Assembly (NCBI GenBank): GCA_947457465.1 | Contig: CANGWB010000008.1 | Span: 1 to 64,000, forward strand | Origin: Chitinophagaceae bacterium | Lineage (GTDB): Bacteria; Bacteroidota; Bacteroidia; Chitinophagales; Chitinophagaceae | Direction: 5' to 3' | DNA length: 64,000 nucleotides | Shown here: in pieces, positions 26,350 through 33,600 of the stretch | Layout of the letters: each line of letters starts with the position of its first letter | How positions within the stretch are numbered: position 1 is the stretch's first letter | Program-made: the position numbers and the translations under genes | The notes under the pieces: model-generated | Told to the model about the DNA's origin: nothing | The model's database searches: none | The model's input: the letters and a program-made list of their open reading frames with translations, nothing else

Positions 26350-26640
26350 ATGGTACAAAAGACGCTTTACAAGACCAAAGACTACGCAAAGGTCAAATTC
26401 TCCATCGACGCATCGGATGCTAAATCAGTTGAGTTACTCGGTCTGAATGATAACTGGAAAAAAGGTATCCGAATGGCCCGAAAAAAGAACGGAACCTTTC
26501 AGACGGAGATCAACCTGCCAAAAAACAGCCGTCATGAGTTCAAGTATCTGATCGACAAGCAGACCTGGCTCAATGACGAGGGGGCAGACCACGAAACACC
26601 AAATGTATTCGGCGGCACAAACAGTGTAGTGAATATTTGA
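26350..26640 (+). CDS. Small stand-alone E-set (isoamylase/AMPK glycogen-binding-like) protein
   Basis: A 96-residue cytoplasmic protein (no signal peptide) made almost entirely of one early-set beta-sandwich domain. YAKVKFSIDASDAKSVELLGLNDNW and HEFKYLIDKQTWLNDEGADHE follow the CBM48/AMPK-beta pattern, including two conserved Trp residues. Such domains bind alpha-glucans or act as protein interaction modules. It is not attached to an enzyme here and no glycogen gene is nearby. Function is unknown. Confidence 0.8.
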   Translation: MVQKTLYKTKDYAKVKFSIDASDAKSVELLGLNDNWKKGIRMARKKNGTFQTEINLPKNSRHEFKYLIDKQTWLNDEGADHETPNVFGGTNSVVNI

Positions 26641-26651
26641 TCCGTCAGAGG

Positions 26652-26990
26652 TCAGCCTTTTTTCTTTGTCACCGGTTTCAGGTCGAACTGAGTAACCTTG
26701 ATCCGATCGCCCTCGATCGTGCCGGTAACTTTTGCCTGGCGGATGGCATTACAAAAACCATCCTCCTCGTGCGCATCCCCATGTGCATCCAAATTGGTGC
26801 CATCTACGAAATATACTTTTCCACCCAGACGGATAGAAAGGTCGCATCCACGTGGCTCCTTCACTTTGAATTGACATTGCGCACAGCTGGCCTCAACGAT
26901 CTTGTTTTTAACCGTTTGTGATTTAGTTTGTGCCATAGCAGTAACGGAAACGAACAGACCAAGCGATAATAACAAAATGAATTTTTTCAT
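26652..26990 (-). CDS. DUF6370 family small exported protein with conserved cysteines
   Basis: A 112-residue exported protein with a signal peptide (MKKFILLLSLGLFVSVTAMAQ). The mature part holds four Cys (SCAQCQF, RGCDLS, DGFCNAI) and a His/Asp cluster (LDAHGDAHEEDGF), so it could bind a metal or form disulfides. I recognise it as the DUF6370 family, whose role is unknown. It starts 2 bases after the ABC ATPase stop and is the last gene of the hutU-ABC-DUF6370 run. Confidence 0.8.
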   Translation of the reverse strand: MKKFILLLSLGLFVSVTAMAQTKSQTVKNKIVEASCAQCQFKVKEPRGCDLSIRLGGKVYFVDGTNLDAHGDAHEEDGFCNAIRQAKVTGTIEGDRIKVTQFDLKPVTKKKG

Positions 26991-26992
26991 AT

Positions 26993-27922
26993 TTATGTGT
27001 TTGGATTAACAAAAATACAAACTTCCTTTCCGATCGGATGACCTGGTAGGTCGCGGATCAAAATATTCCCCCGATCGGTTTTTACCGTATAAAGACTGGA
27101 ATGCCCATCAAACTCTTCTTCTATCAATTGTCCTCTCCAATCGCCGCTTGTATCAGCTGACAACCCCAATTGCTCGGGCCGTATGAAAATCGGAACCTCG
27201 TTTTGCTTGAGTTGTACATAATTATAGGGACCCAATAAGCATGCTGTATACTCATCAATCGGATGATCATAGATCGATCTCGGCGTTCCCTCTTGAATGA
27301 TGTTGCCCTGTCGAAGTACGAGCATGCGATCGGCCCATCCCAATACTTCAGAAGGATTATGCGAGACAATGACAAGTGTCAATCCCATTTCCTGATGTAG
27401 GGTATCCAAGACAGCTTTCAGTGTATTGCGATGTCCGATATCCAAGTTGGAGAAAGGTTCATCAAGGAGCAGTAATGATGGATGTTTGGATAATTCGATT
27501 GCCAGAGCAATGCGCTGACGTTCTCCACCGGATAACTGATCGGTCATTCGCTCCAAAAGATGATCGATCCGACAGATTGCAGCCAACCTTCTGTCAGCCT
27601 CCCCATCCTGAATGCTATGACGCTCCAGCAGATCGCATACTTTATAGTGATTACGAAGATTGACTGCCTGATGGAGGTAAGAGATGCCGGCGTGCCCTGG
27701 CAACAGTACCTCTGAGGGGCCTTTAACGCGGTTACCTTCGAAAATAACTTCGCCTGCATCCAGGTCGATCAGTCCCGCTAGTGCGCGAAGCAAGGTTGTT
27801 TTACCGGATCCTGTTTCACCAATGATCGCCAGCCGTTCCCGTTTATGAACCGTTAAACCGACTGATCGAAGGACGGCATGCTCTGCGTGAAACTTTGTAA
27901 TAGAGTTGGCAACAAGGATCAT
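26993..27922 (-). CDS. ABC transporter ATP-binding protein (importer type)
   Basis: A 309-residue cytoplasmic ATPase subunit. Walker A GETGSGKT (35-42), Q-loop YLHQAV, signature LSGGERQR, Walker B LLLLDEPF and the switch His (VSHNPSE) are intact. The C-terminal ~80 residues (IFIRPEQLGLSADTSG...) form a small extra beta domain similar to the TOBE-like domains of metal, molybdate or polyamine importers. No permease or binding protein is nearby, so the substrate is open. It follows hutU by 18 bases and touches the DUF6370 gene. Confidence 0.88.
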   Translation of the reverse strand: MILVANSITKFHAEHAVLRSVGLTVHKRERLAIIGETGSGKTTLLRALAGLIDLDAGEVIFEGNRVKGPSEVLLPGHAGISYLHQAVNLRNHYKVCDLLERHSIQDGEADRRLAAICRIDHLLERMTDQLSGGERQRIALAIELSKHPSLLLLDEPFSNLDIGHRNTLKAVLDTLHQEMGLTLVIVSHNPSEVLGWADRMLVLRQGNIIQEGTPRSIYDHPIDEYTACLLGPYNYVQLKQNEVPIFIRPEQLGLSADTSGDWRGQLIEEEFDGHSSLYTVKTDRGNILIRDLPGHPIGKEVCIFVNPNT

Positions 27923-27940
27923 GGGCGCTTGAATATGTGC

Positions 27941-29617
27941 TCAGACACCCAGTCGTTGATCAAGATCTAGACCATGTTTACGAGATTGTTCCTTCGCTAT
28001 TTCATATCCGGCATCTGCATGTCGGATGACCCCCATTCCCGGATCATTCCGTAAAACTCGACTTAAACGTTTAGCGGCATCTTCTGTCCCATCGGCTACA
28101 ATCACCATCCCCGCATGGATGCTGTAACCCATCCCCACGCCCCCTCCATGATGCAAGGACACCCAACTAGCACCACCTGCCGTATTCACCAAGGCGTTAA
28201 GTATAGGCCAATCTGCCACGGCATCACTTCCATCTAGCATCGATTCGGTTTCTCGGTTAGGACTGGCTACTGATCCGGTATCCAGGTGATCGCGGCCGAT
28301 CACAATCGGTGCTTTTACCTTTCCGGTGCGCACGAGTTCATTGAAGGCCAATCCGGCTTTTTCCCGCTCGCCTTGTCCAAGCCAGCAGATCCTTGCCGGT
28401 AGTCCCTGAAAAGCAATTCTTTCCTGGGCCATTCGAATCCATCTGGCCAGTGGCTTATTATCCGGGAACAATTGTAAGATCAATTCATCCGTGACCGCTA
28501 TGTCCGCCGGATCACCACTTAGCGCTGCCCAACGAAAGGGACCTTTGCCTTCGCAAAACAAGGGCCGTATGTAAGCCGGTACAAAACCAGGAAAATCAAA
28601 TGCGTTTTGAAGTCCCTGCTCCTGTGCACGAGCGCGAATATTATTACCGTAATCAAATGTGATCACCCCCCTTTTCTGAAGTTCCAGCATCAACTCTACA
28701 TGCTTTCGCATACTCGCGTAACTCAGACGGATGTATTCCTCCGGATTCGAGTCTCGCAAGACCTGTGCCTCCTCATTCGATAATCCCTGGGGTGTGTATC
28801 CGATCAATGGATCGTGAGCAGAAGTCTGATCGGTGAGCGTGTCTGGAATGATTCCTCTTTGCAGGAGTCGCTCAAGGAGATCAATGGCGTTGGCTAATAC
28901 ACCGATGCTGATCGCTTTTCCTTCTTGTTTATAGCGCAGAGCAGATTCAATTGCTTCATCTAGATCCAAATGTTTTTCATCCAGATAACGAGTTTCCAAT
29001 CGTTTATCGATACGCCACTCTTCTACCTCGGCGATCAGTGCCACGCCCTCGTTCATGGTAATAGCAAGCGGTTGTGCACCACCCATACCTCCTAGTCCGG
29101 CCGTTACATTCAGCGTTCCTTTTAGGGTTCCGCCAAAATGTTTATCTGCCGCGGCTGCATATGTTTCATAGGTGCCTTGTACAATTCCCTGCGTACCGAT
29201 GTAGATCCAGCTGCCAGCAGTCATCTGTCCGTACATCATCAGCCCCTTTTGTTCCAGCTCGGTAAAATGCTTCCAGTTGGCCCAATTGGGAACCAATTGT
29301 GAATTGGAAATAAGAACGCGTGGGGCATCCGGATGGGTCTTCAGGATCCCTACAGGTTTACCGGACTGGATAAGAAGCGATTCATCATTTTCCAATGATT
29401 TCAAGCTGGCAATGATGCGGTCTAAAGCCTCCTGGTTTCTGGCAGCCTTACCCCGTCCTCCGTATACGATCAGCTCTTCCGGTCGTTCGGCCACTTCCGG
29501 ATCGAGGTTATTCAACAGCATTCGGAGTGCCGCTTCCTGCACCCAGCCCTTGCAATGAAGCGTGGTACCGGTAGGTGTTTTGTATTTGGCAAAATCGTAA
29601 GTAGAGGTATGATTCAT
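27941..29617 (-). CDS. hutU: Urocanate hydratase
   Basis: A 558-residue cytoplasmic enzyme that converts urocanate to imidazolonepropionate in histidine breakdown, with tightly bound NAD+ as electrophile. Near the start [25 protein letters not shown] is diagnostic; [13 protein letters not shown] is the NAD-binding loop, and the conserved Cys lies in [12 protein letters not shown]. Full length. hutH is 0.8 kb away in the same orientation but with deoD in between on the other strand, so the two genes are separate units. hutI and hutG/hutF are not in the window. Confidence 0.96.
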   Translation of the reverse strand: MNHTSTYDFAKYKTPTGTTLHCKGWVQEAALRMLLNNLDPEVAERPEELIVYGGRGKAARNQEALDRIIASLKSLENDESLLIQSGKPVGILKTHPDAPRVLISNSQLVPNWANWKHFTELEQKGLMMYGQMTAGSWIYIGTQGIVQGTYETYAAAADKHFGGTLKGTLNVTAGLGGMGGAQPLAITMNEGVALIAEVEEWRIDKRLETRYLDEKHLDLDEAIESALRYKQEGKAISIGVLANAIDLLERLLQRGIIPDTLTDQTSAHDPLIGYTPQGLSNEEAQVLRDSNPEEYIRLSYASMRKHVELMLELQKRGVITFDYGNNIRARAQEQGLQNAFDFPGFVPAYIRPLFCEGKGPFRWAALSGDPADIAVTDELILQLFPDNKPLARWIRMAQERIAFQGLPARICWLGQGEREKAGLAFNELVRTGKVKAPIVIGRDHLDTGSVASPNRETESMLDGSDAVADWPILNALVNTAGGASWVSLHHGGGVGMGYSIHAGMVIVADGTEDAAKRLSRVLRNDPGMGVIRHADAGYEIAKEQSRKHGLDLDQRLGV

Positions 29618-29621
29618 ATTG

Positions 29622-29629
29622 CAAATATA
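29622..29629 (-). promoter_or_regulatory. Putative -7 box of hutU, 4 nt before ATG
   Basis: TATATTTG on the minus strand is an exact TAnnTTTG match, followed by CAAT and the hutU ATG. A transcript from this box would be leaderless. Confidence 0.5.
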
Positions 29630-29679
29630 CTGTGAGGATTCACGGGAAAAGGATATCTTGATCCCTTCAATTCATACCG

Positions 29680-30387
29680 ATGAGCATACATATTAGTGCC
29701 ATGGAAGGCCAGATTGCAGATGTAGTACTGATGCCGGGTGATCCGCTACGAGCCCGCTTCATGGTTGATAAATACTTATACGGGGCCGAGTTAGTTAGTC
29801 AAACGAGAAATGTTCTTTTTTACACCGGTACCTATAAGGGCAGACGGGTTACGATCGGCGCCAGTGGCATGGGGTGTCCATCAATTGGCATCTATTCCTA
29901 TGAATTATTCTCCATGTATGGCGTTGAGTCGATCATCCGGATCGGTACCTGTGGTGCCTATTCGACTGAACTATCCGTCTACGATATGATTTTGGCGGAA
30001 GCTGCTAGCAGCGAGTCTACCTATGCAAGATTTGCCTGGGGTTTGGAAAATGATTCGATTGTTTCGCCGGGTCGGGCTACTGAAGTTATCGCTGATACGG
30101 CTTCTCGATCGGGGATTTCTTTACGCAAAACAAATATTCACTCCTCCGATATCTTCTACAGAAAAGACCCGGCATTGCCGGCAATTGCCAATAAATACAA
30201 TTGCCTAGCCGTGGAGATGGAAGCCTTTGCTTTATTTGCCAATGCACAGGAGCTTGGGAAGTCAGCAGCTACTTTACTGACTGTTTCAGATGTGATTCCT
30301 ACTCACCAGAAGATCTCTGCCGATCAACGGGAAACCGCCTTACTTCCGATGATGGAGCTGGCATTGGAGTCTACTTTGGCCATTTGA
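29680..30387 (+). CDS. deoD: Purine-nucleoside phosphorylase (DeoD type)
   Basis: A 235-residue cytoplasmic enzyme of the hexameric PNP/Udp family that splits purine nucleosides with phosphate. MPGDPLRARFM (phosphate and ribose binding), GTYKGRRVTIGASGMGCPS, RIGTCGAYS and the base-site VEMEAFALFANA are all present, with the catalytic Asp in TVSDVI. Full length. Its TGA abuts the convergent hutH stop in TGATCA with no spacer and no hairpin. Confidence 0.95.
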   Translation: MSIHISAMEGQIADVVLMPGDPLRARFMVDKYLYGAELVSQTRNVLFYTGTYKGRRVTIGASGMGCPSIGIYSYELFSMYGVESIIRIGTCGAYSTELSVYDMILAEAASSESTYARFAWGLENDSIVSPGRATEVIADTASRSGISLRKTNIHSSDIFYRKDPALPAIANKYNCLAVEMEAFALFANAQELGKSAATLLTVSDVIPTHQKISADQRETALLPMMELALESTLAI

Positions 30388-31947
30388 TCAAAGCTGGAAA
30401 TCCGGTTGATTCCCGGTCAGATCGATTCCATGTTCTGTAGAATAATTTCGTGTGACTTTTTCTAATTGTCCGGAACGGATGAAGTCCCTCAGTTTTTCCA
30501 GGTCTATGGAAAAGATCCTGTCCTCTTTAGCATAAGAAACGACTTGTTGTACTGATTCGATCACCGCTTCTAAAATGGGAGATGTTTTAAGCGGACGTCG
30601 GAACTCAAATCCTTGAACGGCGCTCAATAATTCCACCGCCAGGATATATTCCAGATTATCGAGAACCTGGTGCAATTTTCGTCCGCTGATAGAACCCATA
30701 CTGACATGATCCTCCTGTCCGAGTGAAGTTGGAATACTATCTGCGCTCGCAGGGAAACAAAGTGTTTTATTCTCCGTCACCAAAGCGGCTGAGGTATATT
30801 GGGGAATCATCAGTCCTGAATTCAATCCGATATTCTCCATCAGTAATGTTGGTAAGCCGAATTTTCCTTCGATCAACAAGTAAGATCGACGGTCGCTGAT
30901 ATTTCCGATCTCAGCCGCTGCGAGACAAGCATAGTCTAGTGGAAGTGCAAGCGGTTGACCATGAAAATTACCGCCACTGATCGAATCATCAGCTCTAAAA
31001 AGGACCGGGTTATCCGTTACCGCATTCAATTCCACTTCAGTTAGTTGCTTCAGGTGCAACCAGGCATTACGGGAGGCACCATGAACCTGCGGCATACATC
31101 GAAGGGAGTATGGATCCTGAACCCGTTCGCAGTCCGCGTGACTGTTCAAATTCTCAGACCCGTTCAATAGCTGTCGGAGTCGATTAGCAACGTAACGGGT
31201 GCCATTAAAGGGGCGTAGGTCATGCAATCTGGGATCGAACGGTGCCGCAGTTCCTTGTAAAGCCTCCAGGGAGAGTGCACCGATGATATCTGCCGATTGT
31301 AACAGGTTTTGAAAACGGTACACACCGCTGACTGCATGAGCCAAAATAAATTGAGTACCGTTGATCAGTGCCAACCCTTCTTTGGGGCCCAATGCCAGTG
31401 GCTGCATTCCGGTTCGCTGAAACAAAGCTTGCGTTGACATGCGCTCGCCCTTAAAAAATACTTCTCCCATTCCGATCAGTGGAAGAAACAGATGAGATAA
31501 GGGAGCGAGATCGCCTGATGCGCCAACACTGCCTTTTTCCGGAACAACCGGTAGTGCATCAGCTTGCAGATGCCAAAGTATCCTATCCAGTGTTTCAGTA
31601 CGAACTCCACTATGTCCGTAGCAAAGTGATTGTAATTTGGTGATCAGCATCAGGCGCACGATCTCCGACGAGACCGGATTGCCTACCCCTACACTATGAC
31701 TTTGTAAGATCTTATGCTGAAGCGTTTCCGCATCTTTTGCATCGATGGCGGTATTCGCAAGAATGCCAAAGCCGGTGTTGATGCCGTAAACGGTTCGCTT
31801 ACTGTCCAGAATTTCTTGTACCCAGCGGGCGGCACCGTCAACCTTTTGCCTGGCCTCTGGGCCAAAAACAGCAGTTGTTTCGCCTTTTGTCAGTTGCATG
31901 GCTTTTGCCACAGACAAACAGTCGACACCGAATTGAAATGATTTCAT
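30388..31947 (-). CDS. hutH: Histidine ammonia-lyase
   Basis: A 519-residue cytoplasmic enzyme that removes ammonia from L-histidine to give urocanate, the substrate of HutU. The Ala143-Ser144-Gly145 triad in GSVGASGDLAPLSH cyclises to the MIO electrophile. Catalytic Tyr54 (VYGINTGFG) and the QEDHVSMG motif are present. Full length. It converges on deoD with no spacer. A TTGCCG-N16-TATAAT element precedes it, unlike the TAnnTTTG boxes of other genes here. Confidence 0.96.
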   Translation of the reverse strand: MKSFQFGVDCLSVAKAMQLTKGETTAVFGPEARQKVDGAARWVQEILDSKRTVYGINTGFGILANTAIDAKDAETLQHKILQSHSVGVGNPVSSEIVRLMLITKLQSLCYGHSGVRTETLDRILWHLQADALPVVPEKGSVGASGDLAPLSHLFLPLIGMGEVFFKGERMSTQALFQRTGMQPLALGPKEGLALINGTQFILAHAVSGVYRFQNLLQSADIIGALSLEALQGTAAPFDPRLHDLRPFNGTRYVANRLRQLLNGSENLNSHADCERVQDPYSLRCMPQVHGASRNAWLHLKQLTEVELNAVTDNPVLFRADDSISGGNFHGQPLALPLDYACLAAAEIGNISDRRSYLLIEGKFGLPTLLMENIGLNSGLMIPQYTSAALVTENKTLCFPASADSIPTSLGQEDHVSMGSISGRKLHQVLDNLEYILAVELLSAVQGFEFRRPLKTSPILEAVIESVQQVVSYAKEDRIFSIDLEKLRDFIRSGQLEKVTRNYSTEHGIDLTGNQPDFQL

Positions 31948-31955
31948 ATGAACCG

Positions 31956-31983
31956 ATTATAGCCTAGCACTCGTCACCGGCAA
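31956..31983 (-). promoter_or_regulatory. Candidate hutH promoter of E. coli-like type
   Basis: On the minus strand TTGCCG, 16 bases, then TATAAT, ending 8 nt before the hutH ATG. This looks like a generic sigma-70 promoter rather than the Bacteroidota consensus, so it may be fortuitous. Confidence 0.3.
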
Positions 31984-31995
31984 TGACGATCGCAA

Positions 31996-32028
31996 TAAAA
32001 AAACATCCCGGCAGCGGGTGCCGGGATG
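31996..32028 (-). terminator. Rho-independent terminator of the tRNA-Arg gene
   Basis: On the minus strand CATCCCGGCA-CCCGC-TGCCGGGATG followed by TTTTTTT. The 10-bp perfect stem lies 7 nt beyond the tRNA 3' end and upstream of hutH. Confidence 0.9.
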
Positions 32029-32034
32029 AAAAGG

Positions 32035-32108
32035 TGATCCGGATTGGATTCAAACCAATGACCCCAAACTTAGAAGGTTTGTGCTCTATTCAGCTGAGCT
32101 ACCGGACC
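32035..32108 (-). tRNA. tRNA-Arg (anticodon TCT)
   Basis: The minus strand reads GGTCCGG (acceptor), a D-arm with TAGCTCAGCTGAATAGAGCA, anticodon arm CAAAC-CTTCTAA-GTTTG (anticodon TCT, reading AGA/AGG), variable loop, T-arm ATTGG-TTTGAAT-CCAAT, and CCGGATC closing the acceptor with one G-T wobble. The discriminator base is A, and CCT rather than CCA follows, so CCA is added after transcription. A TAGCTTTG box about 45 nt upstream and a strong terminator make it a single-gene unit. Confidence 0.93.
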
Positions 32109-32153
32109 AATTGAAAAAGAACAAGGGTCAACCTGTAAAAGTTGAACCTTCTG

Positions 32154-32161
32154 CAAAGCTA
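32154..32161 (-). promoter_or_regulatory. Putative -7 box of the tRNA-Arg gene (TAGCTTTG)
   Basis: An exact TAnnTTTG match on the minus strand, about 45 nt before the mature tRNA 5' end. It is half of an imperfect inverted repeat CTGCAAAGCTA...TAGCTTGCAG (32151-32178) around a T8 tract, whose other half faces ung. Confidence 0.45.
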
Positions 32162-32182
32162 GTTTTTTTTAGCTTGCAGTCC

Positions 32183-32854
32183 ATGTCTGTTCAAATCGAA
32201 TCTAGCTGGAAGGCGGTCCTGAAGAAGGAATTCAATGCTGATTATTTTCAACAGCTAGCGAATCATTTACGAACAGAAAAGGAGCTTAAAAAAACGATCT
32301 ACCCGCCCGGCCCCTTGATCTTCAACGCTTACAACTCTACTCCATTCGAACAGGTGAAAGTTGTGATTATTGGGCAGGACCCATACCATGGACCTGAACA
32401 GGCACATGGCCTTAGTTTTTCTGTTCCCGATGGCGTACCCCCACCCCCCTCGCTTCAAAACATTTTCAAGGAATTGGAATCCGATCTGGGTCTTCGTAGG
32501 CCTAATCATGGTAATCTTACCCATTGGGCCAACCAAGGTGTTTTTTTACTGAACGCCTCATTGACCGTACGAGCTGGAGAAGCGATGAGTCATGCACAGA
32601 TCGGCTGGGCCCAATTCACAGATGCTACGATCCATGCCCTGGCATCAAAACGATCTCATCTTGTTTTTTTACTCTGGGGAAAATTTGCCCAGGAGAAAGC
32701 CAAGTACATCGATGCGCAAAAGCATTTGGTGTTGAAAGCCGCTCACCCATCCCCTCTTTCCGCGCACAACGGCTTCTTGGGATGCCGGCATTTTTCACAG
32801 ACGAATGCCTACCTTGTTGCTAACCGAATTCAACCAATCGACTGGTCCTTATGA
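32183..32854 (+). CDS. ung: Uracil-DNA glycosylase
   Basis: A 223-residue family 1 UDG that excises uracil from DNA to start base excision repair. The catalytic Asp66 is in GQDPYHG (64-70), the uracil-binding Asn in LLNASLTV, and the DNA-intercalating loop is AHPSPLSAH. The ORF track start at 32081 runs antisense through the tRNA gene; the ATG at 32183 gives the usual family length. Its stop overlaps the acyltransferase start (ATGA). Confidence 0.96.
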   Translation: MSVQIESSWKAVLKKEFNADYFQQLANHLRTEKELKKTIYPPGPLIFNAYNSTPFEQVKVVIIGQDPYHGPEQAHGLSFSVPDGVPPPPSLQNIFKELESDLGLRRPNHGNLTHWANQGVFLLNASLTVRAGEAMSHAQIGWAQFTDATIHALASKRSHLVFLLWGKFAQEKAKYIDAQKHLVLKAAHPSPLSAHNGFLGCRHFSQTNAYLVANRIQPIDWSL

Positions 32855-33600
32855 GTAAATTCTTTCGTGATCTTTTTGCCCGCTTGATGGCCTTATGGGC
32901 CCTGCTGACGTTCGCCCTATCTTTTCTTATCATCTTGTGGCCTTCTTTGATTTGCGGGTTGTTTCCGAATCCTGTCGGTCAAACCTGGTTTATTCGGATC
33001 GCCAATGGTTGGATGCGTCTTTGGTTACCACTGGTGGGTTGTCCACCACGTATTCTAGGAAAAGAGCATTTTAAAAAAGGAGAATCCTACATCGTTGTTT
33101 GCAACCACAATTCACTGATGGATCCGCCTCTCTCTTCTCCATTTATACCGGGCCCCAATAAAACCATCGCCAAAGCAAGTTTTACCAAGGTGCCCTTGTT
33201 CGGTTGGTACTACCGGCTGGGGGGGGTGATGGTTGATAGAAAAGATGATAAAAGCAGACGGAAAAGTATTGAACGCATGCGAGAGGTACTGGATCAGGGA
33301 ATGCACATGTGTATCTATCCGGAAGGCACAAGAAACCGGACCGATCAACCCCTCAAATCCTTTTACGATGGCGCCTTCAAGCTCGCGATCGAATCCGGTC
33401 ATTCCATCATACCCGCCGTCATTTTTCATACTCGCAACATCCTGCCTCCCAACCGGCCATTCTATTTCAAACCGCACCCGATGGTCATGGAATTCCTACC
33501 TCCGCTTTCACCAGCTGGAGAGACCGTTGAATCCTTGAAAGAGAAAACCTACCGGATAATGTGGGAGCGCTATACGCAAGGCCCTACTAGAAATTCGTGA
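32851..33600 (+). CDS. 1-acyl-glycerol-3-phosphate acyltransferase-like protein (PlsC family)
   Basis: A 249-residue membrane-associated enzyme. After one hydrophobic N-terminal segment (about 15-40) come the family motifs NHNSLMDPP (an NHxxxxD variant), [13 protein letters not shown] and YPEGTRNR, with a PAVI motif near the end. The likely reaction is acyl transfer to lysophosphatidic acid in phospholipid synthesis; family members may also act on other acceptors. It is coupled to ung by a 4-base overlap. Its 3' end overlaps lptD on the other strand by 14 bases. Confidence 0.88.
   Translation: MSKFFRDLFARLMALWALLTFALSFLIILWPSLICGLFPNPVGQTWFIRIANGWMRLWLPLVGCPPRILGKEHFKKGESYIVVCNHNSLMDPPLSSPFIPGPNKTIAKASFTKVPLFGWYYRLGGVMVDRKDDKSRRKSIERMREVLDQGMHMCIYPEGTRNRTDQPLKSFYDGAFKLAIESGHSIIPAVIFHTRNILPPNRPFYFKPHPMVMEFLPPLSPAGETVESLKEKTYRIMWERYTQGPTRNS

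Noticed and set aside
32081-32182. N-terminal extension of ung in the ORF track
   Set aside because: It runs antisense through the tRNA-Arg gene, and UDG proteins begin near the ATG at 32183.
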